A stretch of 64,000 bases of DNA. Origin: Parietaria judaica. Lineage: Eukaryota > Streptophyta > Magnoliopsida > Rosales > Urticaceae. Position 1 is the stretch's first letter; each line of letters opens with the position of its first letter. The notes beneath the pieces were generated by a model that saw only the letters and a list, made by a program, of their open reading frames with translations, was not told the origin of the DNA and ran no database searches. The stretch spans positions 19,934,001 to 19,998,000 of the forward strand of contig OX940860.1 in the NCBI GenBank assembly GCA_954871525.1, written 5' to 3'. Shown one piece after another: positions 1 to 11,699 of this stretch. Position numbers and translations under genes: made by a program.

Positions 1-1250
1 ATCATAAGTCATAACGTAAATAACACGCCCTTACCTGTGGACATGCATTTGGCCATACTTAAAAAGTTTGGCATAACCTTACAATATTTGTGTTATAATG
101 ACTCAATAACGTCACAGCGAAAGCAGCCCTAGAGAGACCCGAATAAATGTATTGTTTTGAATTAATAAAAATCATGCATTTATAATATATAGAGTTAAAG
201 TAACATAAATGACGGATTGTTAAAAGATGATAACTGAATTTAAAATTGAAAACATTATTTCCGTATATAATTTTGGATTTAGTTTTTAATTGTCTGGGAA
301 GAGATTCAAAATTAAAAACAAAAAAAAAAACTTAATTTTTAATCACATAAATTGTAAACATTAAAAGAACCGCTACCCACTACCGGGCCCGATGGCAGAT
401 GAGGTATGCACGGGCCTATGATAAAACGAGGGCCCGTGAATTATGATATAGAGTAACAATAGATTGCACGCATGAATAATATACACGTATATAGAGTCCC
501 CAAAACTAGTCTGTGCCTATGGCCTCGATAAACTCAAGGCTGGCCTTGGCGCTACCAATTTCGATTTTAATCTTATAAGTTTATAACCACTATTGATAAA
601 CAATTTTTTACCTTTTGGAGGATATTTGTTTTTAAATATATATATATATATATATATATATTACCTTAAATGATGTGTGTATTGGAGTTTGAAATTAATT
701 ATTATTAATGGTTATTATTTTTATTTAGTAAATTTATAGTTCTGAATTTTGGATTATCATATTGATTAAATTTTTAGTAAAGATTTGATTTTGAAAAATT
801 ATTGGGATATTATTTAAGTTTTTATTACTATGCAGTTCACTTCAAACTAAAATTTAAATCAAGTTTAAAATAAATAAATAAAATTAGTAATTGATAAAAG
901 TAATATTTACCTCAATATACGCCTTTCAATTTAAATAAATGAAAAAAGCAATTTTCGGTTGTACTAATGATTATGAAATCGAGTACAAATTTGGTTGTTC
1001 ACCCATATAAATTAAATATATAAAAATTTAGGTAATGGAATTATGGAACACATAGATGCAAAATATTAATTGAAAATTAAAAATAAAAATCAGGAATAAA
1101 TTCAAATGTTAGACTATCTAAAAAATTGAATTCAAACGTGAGAAAATTATATAAACAAATAAATAAATAAAATTCATCAACGGTCAAGTCAAACACATCC
1201 TTCTACTTCGTAAAGAATAACAATTTTATAACGTCACAATCAGAAACTTT
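1..1250. other. AT-rich intergenic DNA
   Basis: No coding stretch, RNA gene or complete transposon could be recognised here. The DNA is AT-rich with many poly-A/T runs. A slightly GC-richer patch at about 370-560 (GGGCCC-containing) has no open frame of note. Confidence 0.6.
636..661. repeat. (AT)n microsatellite
   Basis: An uninterrupted alternating AT run of about 13 units, seen directly. It is a probable length polymorphism. Confidence 0.9.
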
Positions 1251-1296
1251 GACTTTCCCTAACGTAGTCAGAATCAGAACTTTCCACCCTGCAGAG

Positions 1297-1594
1297 TATA
1301 AACAAAAACGACAAGACTCTAAAAGCAAAAAACGACAGCCTTAAAACCCTTCAATCCCCACCACACATTACAACGACCTTTTGGGTCCAACCTTGTCAGT
1401 AAGGTAAGTCAACGGACTTGATCTTTTCTTACCATGCTCATTCCCGCAGACGATACCTCCTCTTCAAGAAAACGTGGCTCGCGTCACAGCTCTTCGTACA
1501 CGTGGCACGCACGCCCAGAAGCCCGAGCGTAAAGAGACAAAAGGCAAAGTGGACTAATCTTGCAAGTCAAGCGAAGTGGAAGAAGCTGACGTCA
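1297..1594 (+). promoter_or_regulatory. probable UXS promoter/5' leader with ACGT-core elements
   Basis: Upstream of the UXS start there is a TATA-like TATAAAC at 1297-1303, a G-box CACGTG at 1499-1504 and a palindromic TGACGTCA at 1587-1594. G-boxes and TGACGTCA are known bZIP binding sites in plants. Whether they lie in the promoter or in transcribed leader depends on the true transcription start, which cannot be seen. The short open frame at 1418-1621 in this stretch resembles no protein I know. Confidence 0.4.
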
Positions 1595-1837
1595 CTCCCC
1601 AAAAACGACACCTTTGCTTAATCACATCCCTAATCACTCACTAATCTCGCCACCATCCAACACAGTTTGGTACGCCTTTTTTCTGGTTTGATTATTGCTA
1701 ATCACCAAACTTTGCTTGAATTCGAAGGCTTCGATTTCGGTTTCGCTGTTAAATTGAGTTTCGGATCGATCGAAATTCACATCTGCGAATATATTTGGAA
1801 TTCAAATCAGGGGTTTGAGGTGAAGAAGATCTTGGCG

Positions 1838-4293
1838 ATGGCGAAGAATTCATCGTCGAACGGAGAGGAAAAGGCCACGACGAAGCAGCCTCCATTGCCA
1901 TCTCCTCTGAGAAACTCCAAGTTCTTCCAGGTCTGCAAATCTCATTCGATAATTTATTAATTATGGTATTAATTACTGCTCAGTATGTGATTAATATCAA
2001 TTTGTGATGATGGGATTCAAATTTTAAGGCTCAATTTCCACGTGCGTAATCTGTAGAATATCAGAAACATAATAAGGTTTAGAAGTTCACTCATGTGAAA
2101 ATTGAGGTCATGAATGAGTAATTTGTTTTCATATAATTTGATTAGAGTGGCTTTTGTCGGAAGTTTTTACCGTTTTTCGGTTTATTGATTTGACTGAGGT
2201 GTTAATGGCAGTCCAATATGAGAATTTTGGTCACCGGAGGAGCGGGATTCATTGGCTCTCACCTCGTCGACAGATTGATGGAAAACGAGAAGAACGAGGC
2301 GAGTTTGATCATTTTCAAGCAGTTTTAGTTCTTTCTGATTTACTTTTACTATACCAGATCGATGCGATCTAACTTTATATGTTAATTTAGCGAGAATCGA
2401 AAGAAATAATTTTGTATATTGATATTTTTTTATCATCCCAGGTGATAGTAGCTGATAATTACTTCACCGGCTCGAAGGACAATCTCAAGAAATGGATTGG
2501 TCATCCCAGATTCGAGCTTATTCGCCATGGTATTACACGATTACACGATCGAATAAGTTTTTCAAATTAGCCAAGCTAATGTGATTTAATTGAAGTGTTA
2601 ATTTTTTTATTTTTTTTATTTTTACAGATGTAACCGAGCCATTGTTGGTCGAGGTTGACCAGATTTACCATCTTGCTTGCCCCGCTTCTCCGATCTTCTA
2701 CAAATATAATCCTGTTAAGGTACACCACAATGCTTTAGAGGGTTTAATTTGATATCATTGCGGGTTAAATGACCTTAACGCAAGCTAATCTATTTGCGTA
2801 TAATCCTTGAACAGACTATAAAGACTAACGTGATCGGCACTCTGAACATGCTCGGGCTTGCAAAGCGAGTTGGTGCAAGGAAAGGCGACTTAGTTTTGAA
2901 TTTCTTCAGGTGATTTGTGCTATAAATCTTCTTTTATTTATGTAGTTCATCGTTGTACAGGATTTTGCTTACCTCGACTTCTGAGGTGTATGGAGACCCT
3001 CTCGTGCATCCGCAGCCTGAAACGTACTGGGGCAACGTTAACCCGATTGGTAAACATTATATCATTGAATTATAAGCTATGGTGATAAAATTTAAATTAA
3101 GTTTAATCAATGTGTACGATTTACGAATTGGATAAATTATCTAAGGATTTTCGTAGAGTCACCAAAATGTACAAGTATTTCGAAATATTTGCCAAAGAAT
3201 ATGTATATGTGATGAAATTTTGATTATCGTTTTCCGCTCTTGAAACCTTAGGAGTCAGGAGCTGCTACGATGAGGGAAAGCGTGTGGCTGAGACCTTAAT
3301 GTTTGACTATCATAGACAACACGGGATTGGTAAAAAAAAAAATACTAAATATGTTTATTTGTATCATAATTTTAAAGATATTGATTACTTGTTCTGTTTT
3401 ATCTATGTACTATTTCTTCATGTTTTTTTAATCTCACTTTCTTCCCTTGAAAGAAATCCGGATTGCAAGAATCTTCAACACATATGGCCCGCGCATGAAC
3501 ATTGATGACGGTCGTGTCGTCAGTAACTTTATCGCACAAGCACTTCGGTGAGTTCTTTAATTCTCTAATCATTTAATATAATATTTCCGAGGATGCGCAG
3601 TGTTCATCATGGTGCCCCAATTTGACTTTCTTGTTTTCAACGATGCAGCGATGAGCCTTTGACTGTCCAACTTCCCGGAACTCAGACTCGTAGCTTCTGC
3701 TATGTCTCCGACATGGTGAGAGACAGATTTTTTTTTTCCTTATTTAGATTTATTGTATTACCGGGTTATGAAATTATCCGTACGAGTAATTTGGTGAAAA
3801 ATGATTGTAGGTCGATGGCCTTATACGCCTCATGGAAGGAGAGCAGACCGGACCCATTAACATTGGAAACCCAGGTTAATTTTGCATAAACGAATTCGTT
3901 ATGATGTCATAATCAAGAGGTATATTATGTTTAATTAATAAAAATAAATATTTAAAGCTTCTTCTTTCCCCGTATTCAGGTGAATTCACGATGCTTGAAC
4001 TTGCTGAGACTGTGAAGGAGGTGTGTGTAGTGTCTTTTTATCGTTCGTGTTGTTTTGTGTTAACTGCAGATTTGCATCGCTCAATTATAGCAATTTGAAT
4101 TTGGCAGCTGATTAATCCTGAGGTGGAGATAAAGAAAGTTGAGAACACTCCCGACGATCCTCGGCAGAGGAAACCCGACATCACGAAGGCGAAAGAGGTG
4201 CTGGGATGGGAGCCGCAGATCACGCTAAGGGAAGGACTTCCGCTCATGGAGGAGGATTTCCGTCTAAGGCTCGGAGTGTCCAAAAAGAAGTGA
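1838..4293 (+). CDS. UXS: UDP-glucuronic acid decarboxylase (UDP-xylose synthase), cytosolic type
   Basis: Converts UDP-glucuronate to UDP-xylose for xylan, pectin and glycoprotein synthesis. Twelve exons by hand: 1838-1930, 2212-2298, 2442-2529, 2628-2719, 2815-2879, 2961-3049, 3252-3329, 3454-3547, 3649-3715, 3811-3874, 3980-4020, 4108-4293, giving 347 residues, the family's usual length. Visible motifs: the NAD-binding [11 protein letters not shown] near residue 40, the STSEVYG segment with catalytic Ser, the YDEGKR catalytic Tyr/Lys motif, and the conserved C-terminal [16 protein letters not shown]. There is no N-terminal membrane anchor, which points to the cytosolic group (Arabidopsis UXS3/5/6) rather than the Golgi forms. 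Two introns are non-standard: intron 2 has a GC donor (2299) and intron 5 a GA donor (2880). The start is the first ATG giving the family's short variable N-terminus. The convergent neighbour is the small ATP synthase gene, the same pair as At3g46430/At3g46440. Confidence 0.95.
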
Positions 4294-5330
4294 ACCGCTG
4301 TATTTGCCCGAAGAAGTTAAGTTGTGCTTCGGAATGTTTTTTATGGCTCTTTTTTGTTACATTTGGAAAATAATGGGGTGGATTTTGCATCTAATTTTTC
4401 TTTCTTCTGAGTTATAGAAGGAGAGATACCTCAAGGATTTGTCTTTAACACAGGCATTTTGTTAATCAAGGCTTGTATATTTGTTTGGGTTCGAAAGGAT
4501 TTTGCGGGCAATTTATCACAAACAAATATGAATGTGATTTTTACTTCTCAATTGAGTTTCATGTTTCTAATGGTTATATTATTAGGTGTTTTTTCTTTTC
4601 TTTTCTTTTGTATCATTTACCGCGACATATGTTGTAGTACCGCAATTCGGTTATATCGATCTAAACAAAATAACAATATAATGCTAAAAAAAGATTCTTG
4701 ATAATTTTATAAATATAGAACATCCAAATCTAAAATATAAACATGAAAGAATTTAATAGGTGTAGAACACAATTAAACATCAAATTATAAAGTATTTTTA
4801 AACGCTCTTTTGTATGTGTAACAGTGCAAGTATTTTACGTGCGTGAAAGTTTTTTATATATAGATATTTTATGTTATTTGTTAAACATTGTGCTATTTTT
4901 AGGAATTATATTGTAGATAGACCTAATAGTATATTTGTGAAATTTATATCATGCATACGCGGCTACGCCTTAAACGGCTCAAGGCATAGCGGGAAAAAGC
5001 CTCGAGGCTTAAATAAGACTTTTTAAACCTTGACATGCCTATGGATATATAAGATTTCAGTCTTCTTAAATTCTGAACTTAATCCAAAACTTTAGAGGAA
5101 AAAAAAAACAGAAATACCTTACAAGAAGAGCAGCGTCAAATAATTACATTGATTCGTGTCATTTAAGCTCAACCTTTGCTTAGTCTTACAAGATCTGATC
5201 GAATTGTCAATATATATATATATATATATATATATATTGATTTGTGTGTGTGTGTGTGATATCATTTAGAAGCTACTAATCTGTGAAGTGAAACATAGAG
5301 ATGAACATGAATGAGAAACACCATATTTAA
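4294..5330. other. UXS 3' UTR and intergenic DNA
   Basis: The first few hundred bases are probably UXS 3' untranslated sequence. The rest is AT-rich with no coding signal. It holds an (AT)n/(GT)n tract. A short stretch at about 4975-5040 resembles fragments of dispersed repeats but has no recognisable ends. Confidence 0.5.
5210..5258. repeat. compound (AT)n-(GT)n microsatellite
   Basis: An alternating AT run at 5210-5237 is followed by a GT run at 5242-5258, read directly. Confidence 0.9.
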
Positions 5331-5586
5331 TATAAATGAACAATAGTATATAAGATGGATCATGTTGATAAGAGCGCAGAAAATGGGCAATTACATTCAA
5401 AGGATTTGGTTGTTAAAAGAAAGACATAAATTTCTCCTCTTAGAGTGTTCAAGCAGCAAAACAACATGGTATTAGACCAAAAGAGTTTCGAAATTCGTCT
5501 TTCACTTATTATGATCAATAAGAACAAAATCAACAGAGCCGGGCTCCAAATTATGCAAGGAGGCAACTGCCGACCAGCATAAAGAA

Positions 5587-7131
5587 TCACCTGCCAAAGC
5601 GAGAGCAAGTGTTAAGCGCGATCTAACACAATTTATTGATATAAACTTCTCTAATCCATGAAGAAATACTCTGAAAACAGCCATTTTACAATGATCAAAT
5701 GGAAAACAAATACATGAAGTTACTTTCAAAGTAGTCGTGAGACTGTTACATAAGTACCCATACATTAATGAGTTGGGGCGGATACTCCTGTTTGTTTGTT
5801 TGGTTAAGTACCCAATGTTACGATTTATGTGGCTCCAGAAGTTCATGTTAGTGTTCAAATTTAGTACATAGGAGACACATTTATTTTAACCTTGGGTTTA
5901 TGCCCGCGCCAAAACAACATGTTATGGGTACTTACGAGCCTGCAGATACCCCTTATATAAATTCACTAATATCATTCATTCACAAATGGCTATGATCAGA
6001 TATTCCCTAATTATCCAACCCTCGTATTTCTTTTTTTTTTTTTAAAAACACTAGATGGCACCATGGTAGTGGCGATTGAATATTATTGAGAAAACGTAGC
6101 AAAAACACAATAGCAAGCCTTCCCCTTCAAGAGTCAAGGCAGTAACTATCCTAACCATAGCAATAACACAAGACGTCACGGGTTCTTCTGAATTCCCCAA
6201 ACGTGCGTGCGGCTGCAGTCCTAGGCACTTATAAAGCCTAACCATACCCCAGTTACATTTGATAAGTAAAAATGCCTAATTACCCTCAATGACATAAAGG
6301 AAAAGAAAAGACACTTAAGGACGTGATTCAATAACGGAAAACTACTAAATAGTAAATAACCCACTCTTTGAGCCTATACACTTGCAACGGCTTATCACGG
6401 TACCCTTAAGTGGCTCCGTACACAAATGGAACCGGGATACGTAAATCTTAAGCATACAAATGTATGAGCTAGACGAGAATAATTGACACACTAATACCAC
6501 ATGAAAACATAAACCGTTGTATACTTAAAAACACAACAGAATCCTTTCACAAAGCTTGTTAGTAATCGGCCGACGAAGTAGGTGAGACTTTTACATGAAT
6601 TCAATCTGATAATGTATGTTCATCATTGCCGATGATCGCGGATTTAACACAGCCAACGTATCTCTTCAAACTTTGTGCATTAATTTCTAGTAAGGACATG
6701 AATTATCTAGCAATATACATCAATCTTAAAGCTCAGCTAGTTCCAATTCCAAATGAAAAACGATAACACAAAATTCGAGCATACAAATCGTACGAACCAG
6801 TTACGAATTTGAGATCAGGAACAAAATTTGCAACAAAATCCAGATCTAGGGTTTCGAGACCAAATAAAAGTACCTCTTGTGCCTCTGGGCAAAAGGGGAG
6901 TTCTTGGCATCCTCCTCTGCAGATTCAGAAACAGATTTGGATTATGAATCGCTGTGAAAAAGAAAGGCAGATTATCGAGGCGATGGTTGAGAGGAGAACG
7001 AAGGGGTTACCAGTGAAGCCAAGAGATATCTTGGTGATGATGGTGCCTGTGACGGCGAATCCAACGAGGAAGGGCCAGTTCCTCCTCCATTCTCGCCTGA
7101 AGAACACGGGCCATGGATCGAACTTCTTCAT
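5587..7131 (-). CDS. mitochondrial ATP synthase small (6 kDa) subunit
   Basis: A 55-residue protein matching the plant-specific 6-kDa F1Fo ATP synthase subunit (Arabidopsis At3g46430/At5g59613 family), located in the mitochondrial inner membrane. Exon 1 (7131-7011) encodes MKKFDPWPVFFRREW, then a single membrane segment around residues 22-39. Exon 2 (6916-6874) encodes EEDAKNSPFAQRHK plus two bases of the last Arg codon. Reading on from exon 2 would add an unrelated tail, but a good GT donor (6873-6872) joins to a pyrimidine-rich acceptor at 5592-5591. Exon 3 then supplies one base plus TGA (5590-5587), giving exactly the family length. The final intron is therefore about 1.28 kb and nearly all of exon 3 is 3' UTR. 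The exon 3 choice is inference; exons 1 and 2 are clear. Confidence 0.88.
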
Positions 7132-7266
7132 CGTCGTCGCTCTGGTTTTCTCGCGATCGCGTTCGTCTGCTGCCAAACGAAGAAGATTACACAGTAGACT
7201 AGTTGGGTAGGTGTATAGATTTCGAAAGAATTGGCTAAAAGACCTCGGTGTCGTTTCGGTCACTAT

Positions 7267-7959
7267 TAGGGGTGCAAATAAAACCCGAAAACCGGGTAAA
7301 AACCCGAATCCGAATCCGTATCCGAATTTAAAACCCGAATCCGAATCCGGAATTCGGATCCGGGTACCCGGTACCCGGTTTAAAACCGGGTTCGGGTACC
7401 GGGTAGTGAAATCTTAAAATCCGGGTACCCGGTACCCGGTTTGTTTAATTTTTATTTTTATTTTTTAAATATTTTAGGGTTAGGGCTCGACACTCATCTC
7501 TCATTTTCATTTCTCATTATAGGGTTTCATTAAAATATTTTTTAAAATTTTTTGATGCGCGGACGGTGAAATGATGATGGAAAGCCGAAAGAACTCAAAG
7601 TGCTTTATCATATGTTTTTTTTAATGCATTTTAAATTTTAGACAATGGATGCATGTTTTTTTATATACGAGACATGTAATGTTTATTTTGAGATAATTTA
7701 ATTTTCTATTAAAAAAAATAAAACGGATCCGGGTAAAAACCCGGATCCGGTTGAAAAATCCGAACTTGGTTTCCAAACCGGGTACCGGGTACTAAAACCG
7801 GGTACCAATTTTCAACTACCCGGAAATTCGGGTACCCGGAATTTGGGTACCCGGATTTCGGGTACCGGGTACCGGGTAGTAAATTTCAACTACCCGGAAA
7901 CCGGGTCCGGGTACCGGGTACTTCAAAAAAACCGGGTACCCGACCCGGTTTCACCCCTA
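7267..7959. mobile_element. hAT-type non-autonomous element (MITE) with GGGTACCC arrays
   Basis: A 693-bp element bounded by the perfect 8-bp direct repeat GTCACTAT (7259-7266 and 7960-7967). Its termini are inverted: TAGGGGTGCAA on the left and, read inward from the right end, TAGGGGTGAAA. An 8-bp duplication with this terminus is typical of hAT elements. Both ends are packed with CCGGGTACCCGG-like subterminal repeats; the middle is AT-rich and non-coding. It lies just upstream of the ATP synthase subunit gene. Confidence 0.88.
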
Positions 7960-7967
7960 GTCACTAT

Positions 7968-8503
7968 CCTCGTTATATCTTTTAATTTCTTTTAAATTTA
8001 TTTTTTGCATTAATAAATATAAATTGCGAGTTCTCATTTATTTTTAGCCAGTATTTTGCGAAATTACTAATTTGCCCTTTGGTAGTTGAGCGGTTTATTT
8101 ATTACATTTTCTTTTAGGTTTTTTTTTTCAAACATCTTCTCGCTTCTTCTCCGTGATTACTTCACATTGACGCTTTCTATTCCAAGATCCTCTCTTCCGA
8201 ATCCGAACGTTTTTCTCTTCTCTATTGTACTCCTCGTTCTTCTGTTCTGTTCATTCTGGTTTGAGAACGACTTCAAGCAACGAGGCTTTCATCGACGAGT
8301 TTCTCTGATCATCGTCTACATCCTCCCCAAAGCCACATAAATGGAGGTAAATGTTTATTCTTAAAGAAATATATGCTTTGCGAACTGTTTTGACTCGTAA
8401 TGATGTTAGAGTTTACTTATTTTACATGCAATATACTATATTGTGTGGTTTACGAAGAAGAACGAGTGTAGAGTTGGTTTTGTACCTATTACAGCAATAA
8501 CTC
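7968..8503. other. intergenic DNA, no gene recognised
   Basis: The longest open frame (8086-8340) is low-complexity, Phe/Leu/Ser-rich and matches nothing I know. It looks like a pyrimidine-rich leader or a chance frame. An ATGGAG followed by a GTAAAT donor at 8341 could be the relic first exon of the decayed gene that follows. Confidence 0.4.
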
Positions 8504-8700
8504 TATCTATTTACGCTCCGTTCATAAAATACCGCTAGCAGTTCGTCGTTGCTCCGAATATATACTGCATTACCGCTATTTTTTTTAGAATTGCCGCTAG
8601 CTATCTATTTACACCCCGTTGTATATTACCGATAGCGGTTTGTCGTTGCTCCCTATATACTGCATTACCGCTATGTATAATAGAAACTAATAAAGTTATG
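8504..8700. repeat. 98-bp tandem duplication with CCGCTA motifs
   Basis: Two diverged copies start at 8504 and 8602, each running from TATCTATTTAC through a TACTGCATTACCGCTAT end. The same CCGCTA/TAGCGG words recur at 10100-11560, so this probably belongs to the element carrying the DUF1985 pseudogene. Confidence 0.7.
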
Positions 8701-10015
8701 ATTTTTTTTCCGCAGAAATAGCTATATACTATCCTCCGGCCTGATGAGTTGTACGACTGTGAGGTCTTCACCGAAGAAGCAAACTTCTTGACAATCACGA
8801 ATATCATTAAGGAGAATCTGAACGCGGGAGAGGCTGAGTGGTTCCGCCGCACACAGTTTGGGGCTCTATTAGATGTCCCCATCCACTACGAGTACTCTCC
8901 CCAACTGTTCTGGAATTTGTTTTCGAGAAGCACTGCACATCAAGAGCCATTCGAGCTGGGGATGTTGGTGAACAATGTTCCATTACGATACGGGGTTCGA
9001 GAATTTGCCATCATCACCGGGCTGAATTGCAGACCTGAGCCGAACCTTGAAGCTATTGTTGGACGAGGCTTCGAAAATAATGACGCATTCAAGCAACGAA
9101 TGTGGCCAAATGCAGGCTCTTCGGTCACATTAGGAATGCTGGTGTCCAAATTAGATAACAGTCATCTTCATCTGATTGTGAGCAGCGACGACAACAGAAG
9201 GTTGGCATGTCTCTGCTTCGTCTTCGGAGTGTTGTTACCCCATCCTGGTGAAACTAGTTTGCCTAGGAAATTCTTGTCCTTGGTGGAGGACCTTGACGTA
9301 TTCGTTCAATATCCTTGGGGCCGATAGTCATTCATGTTATCGGCACGAGATTCTCCGGAAGAAAGCACTTAAGGAGTTGCGAAACAACATCTCAAGACAA
9401 CGAGCAACAAGGCCACCGCGAATCCCAATGATGGGGTTTCCGGGGCTCATAGACCCGCTACTGGTATATATGTAATGGTTTTAAGTTATTTATTTACAAT
9501 CGACATCTTATGTGCGAATTTTGCATGTTAACTTCATGCAGATTTTAGCATACGATTGTTTGCCTGGTCTGGCACATGTCTTGGCGGACCCACGAGAGTC
9601 GGAGGAGGCACCTCGTATGTGCAAATTGACAACGCGGCCAGTCGGGAATATCGATATTCACCGCCTGTCAATATGAAACGCTATTTTTCATGGAGCGGAT
9701 CCGAGGATTGGTTGCTTTATTATAAATCCTTCAATATCAACTATTATTTGAGAGAATAACTATACTATTTAATTTGCAGGGACAATTGAGTGTTCTCATT
9801 CCTACGGAGATGGAAACTGCGTTGCCGCATATAAACTCGCTAGATCATCCCCTTGTTCGTCGACCCCCATGCTAGAGATGCTCGTGCAGGCATTGGAACG
9901 TGGTGAAAAGATCGTCCAGCGACCGCGGGATCCGCTGCCAGCGCCACCTCCACCTTCACAGCCACCGGAGTCCGAAGAAGCTTCTTCTTCTAGTAGTTCG
10001 AGTTATGCACAATGA
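8700..10015 (+). pseudogene. decayed DUF1985-domain transposon protein gene
   Basis: The frame at 8749-9327 encodes a typical DUF1985 region: RRTQFGALLDVPI, LRYGVREFAIITGLNC and LACLCFVFGVLLPH are characteristic. DUF1985 proteins occur in plant Mutator-like elements, often with Ulp1-like proteases. The frame stops right after the conserved YPWGR. Recognisable continuation resumes in other frames: about 9330-9475 (the basic, Arg-rich stretch ending MGFPGLIDPL), 9545-9700 (AYDCLPGLAHVL) and 9781-10015 (ending in a Pro/Ser-rich tail and TGA at 10013). Another frameshift falls near 9870. No intact start was found. Several frame breaks make this a pseudogene; its domestication history is unknown. 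Confidence 0.75.
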
Positions 10016-10426
10016 AATTTAAACTATGTTTTGGACTAGTATGTTTAATATTACCGTTCTCAATTAGTCGTGTATTTAAACTATATTTTGATTCCCGCTA
10101 GTAGTATTTAAATTCCTGCTAGTAGTATTTTAATTCCCGCAACATTGTTGTTATTACCGCTAGTAAATTTGTTATTATCGCTATAGACGTTGTGCTACCG
10201 CTATCAATATTCAGTGTAAATTAAATATAGCGGTATACATATACATATAAAATACGAATATGTATGCCGGGATAAATGACAATATCGTGTAGAATAACGA
10301 GTTTACTTCTCCCGCGCTATTTTCTCGTTCTCTTTTCCTTTTCGCCTTCTTGGATGAGATAAATATTAAAATTAATGACGAGCATATATGGCGGTATAAA
10401 TGTAAAAATTAATGACAGGACTACGA

Positions 10427-11690
10427 GTTGTATCTTGGATTAATGTGTCACTCATTCGCCTTCAAATATGCGGTTATATTTACTAGGACCATTAATTTGG
10501 TGGTTTTATATCAAATCGAAGCGTCAGGTTTCAAAGGAATAAATGTATGTCTCTCGAGTGTTCCGCTAGAAACAATAAATGTATGCATTCAATTGTCTAC
10601 TAGCATTTTTTTTTTATATCAATTGTCTATCATATATATTATTTGTCTAACTATTTATTCTCAAAAACGTGAAACTATGCACTAAATTAATTAATAAGGA
10701 AAAAAATTAAAATTATTTACTTAAAATCAAATACCGCTACGTGTGAAACCATAGCGGTATCCTGCAGTACCTTGCGGTAACTTGGAAAGAAGATAGCGGG
10801 AATCCACGTTGTATCTTGGATCAGTGTGTCACTCATTTATTTGCTACTATTTAAGGGTTTGGGAGCGAATTTAAACTCATTTTATCAAATGTATTATATA
10901 TTGTTCGCCGATGGTGTAAAATGATCAAGACCATATGTATCAAACACATAAGCTCATTCTTAGTCTACACGCATTAAGCCTATCAATGTTGTGTTCTATG
11001 CAATTGTCTATCATATATATTATTTTCCTAACTATTTATTTTCAAACACGTGAAACTATGCACGAAATTAATTAATAAGGAAAAAAATTAAAATTATTTA
11101 CTTAAAACCAAATACCGCTACGTGTGTAACCATAGAGGTATCCCGAAGTACCTAGCGGTAACTTGGAAAGAAGATAGCGGGACTGCGCGTTGTATCTTGG
11201 ATTAGTGTGTCACTCGTTTATCTACTACTATTTAAGGGTTTGGGAGCGAATATAAACTCATTTTATCAAATGTATTATATATTGTTCGCCGATGGGTGTA
11301 TAATGATCAAGACCATATGTATCAAACACATAAGCTCCTTTCTTCGTCTACACGCATTAAACCTATCAATGTTGTGTTCTACGCAATTGTCTATCATATA
11401 TATTATTTTCCTAACTATTTATTCTCAAACAATTGAAACTATGCACAAAATTAATTAATAAGGAAAAAAAATTAAAATTATTTACTTAAAACCAAATACC
11501 GCTACGTGTGTAACCATGGAGGTATCCCGAAGTACCTAGCGGTAGCTTGGAAAGAAGATAGCGGGATTGCGCGTTGTATCTTGGATTAGTGTGTCACTCG
11601 TTGATCTTATACTATTTAAGTGTTTGGATGCGAATATAAACTCATTTTATCAAATATATTAGAGATTGAGTCAATCAGGCTTTCACGATA
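10427..11690. repeat. tandem array, period about 381-384 bp, just over 3 copies
   Basis: The word GTTGTATCTTGGAT occurs at 10427, 10808, 11189 and 11573 (spacings 381, 381, 384). ATACCGCTACGTGTG recurs at 10731, 11112 and 11496. The first unit is the most diverged; the second and third are very similar. Units contain paired TACCGCTA/TAGCGG motifs that can pair locally. The array lies directly downstream of the DUF1985 pseudogene and is probably part of the same element. Confidence 0.9.
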
Positions 11691-11699
11691 ACCCATTGT

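Noticed and set aside
1418..1621. 67-codon frame upstream of UXS
   Set aside because: Lies in the promoter/leader, Arg/Lys-rich with no family resemblance. It could only matter as an upstream ORF if transcribed.
2815..2909. Alternative UXS exon 5 using the GT donor at 2910
   Set aside because: Would add ten residues in the most conserved part of the enzyme and leave a 51-bp intron, below the usual plant minimum.
8086..8340. 84-codon hydrophobic frame
   Set aside because: Pyrimidine-rich low-complexity DNA produces Phe/Leu/Ser codons; no recognisable protein.
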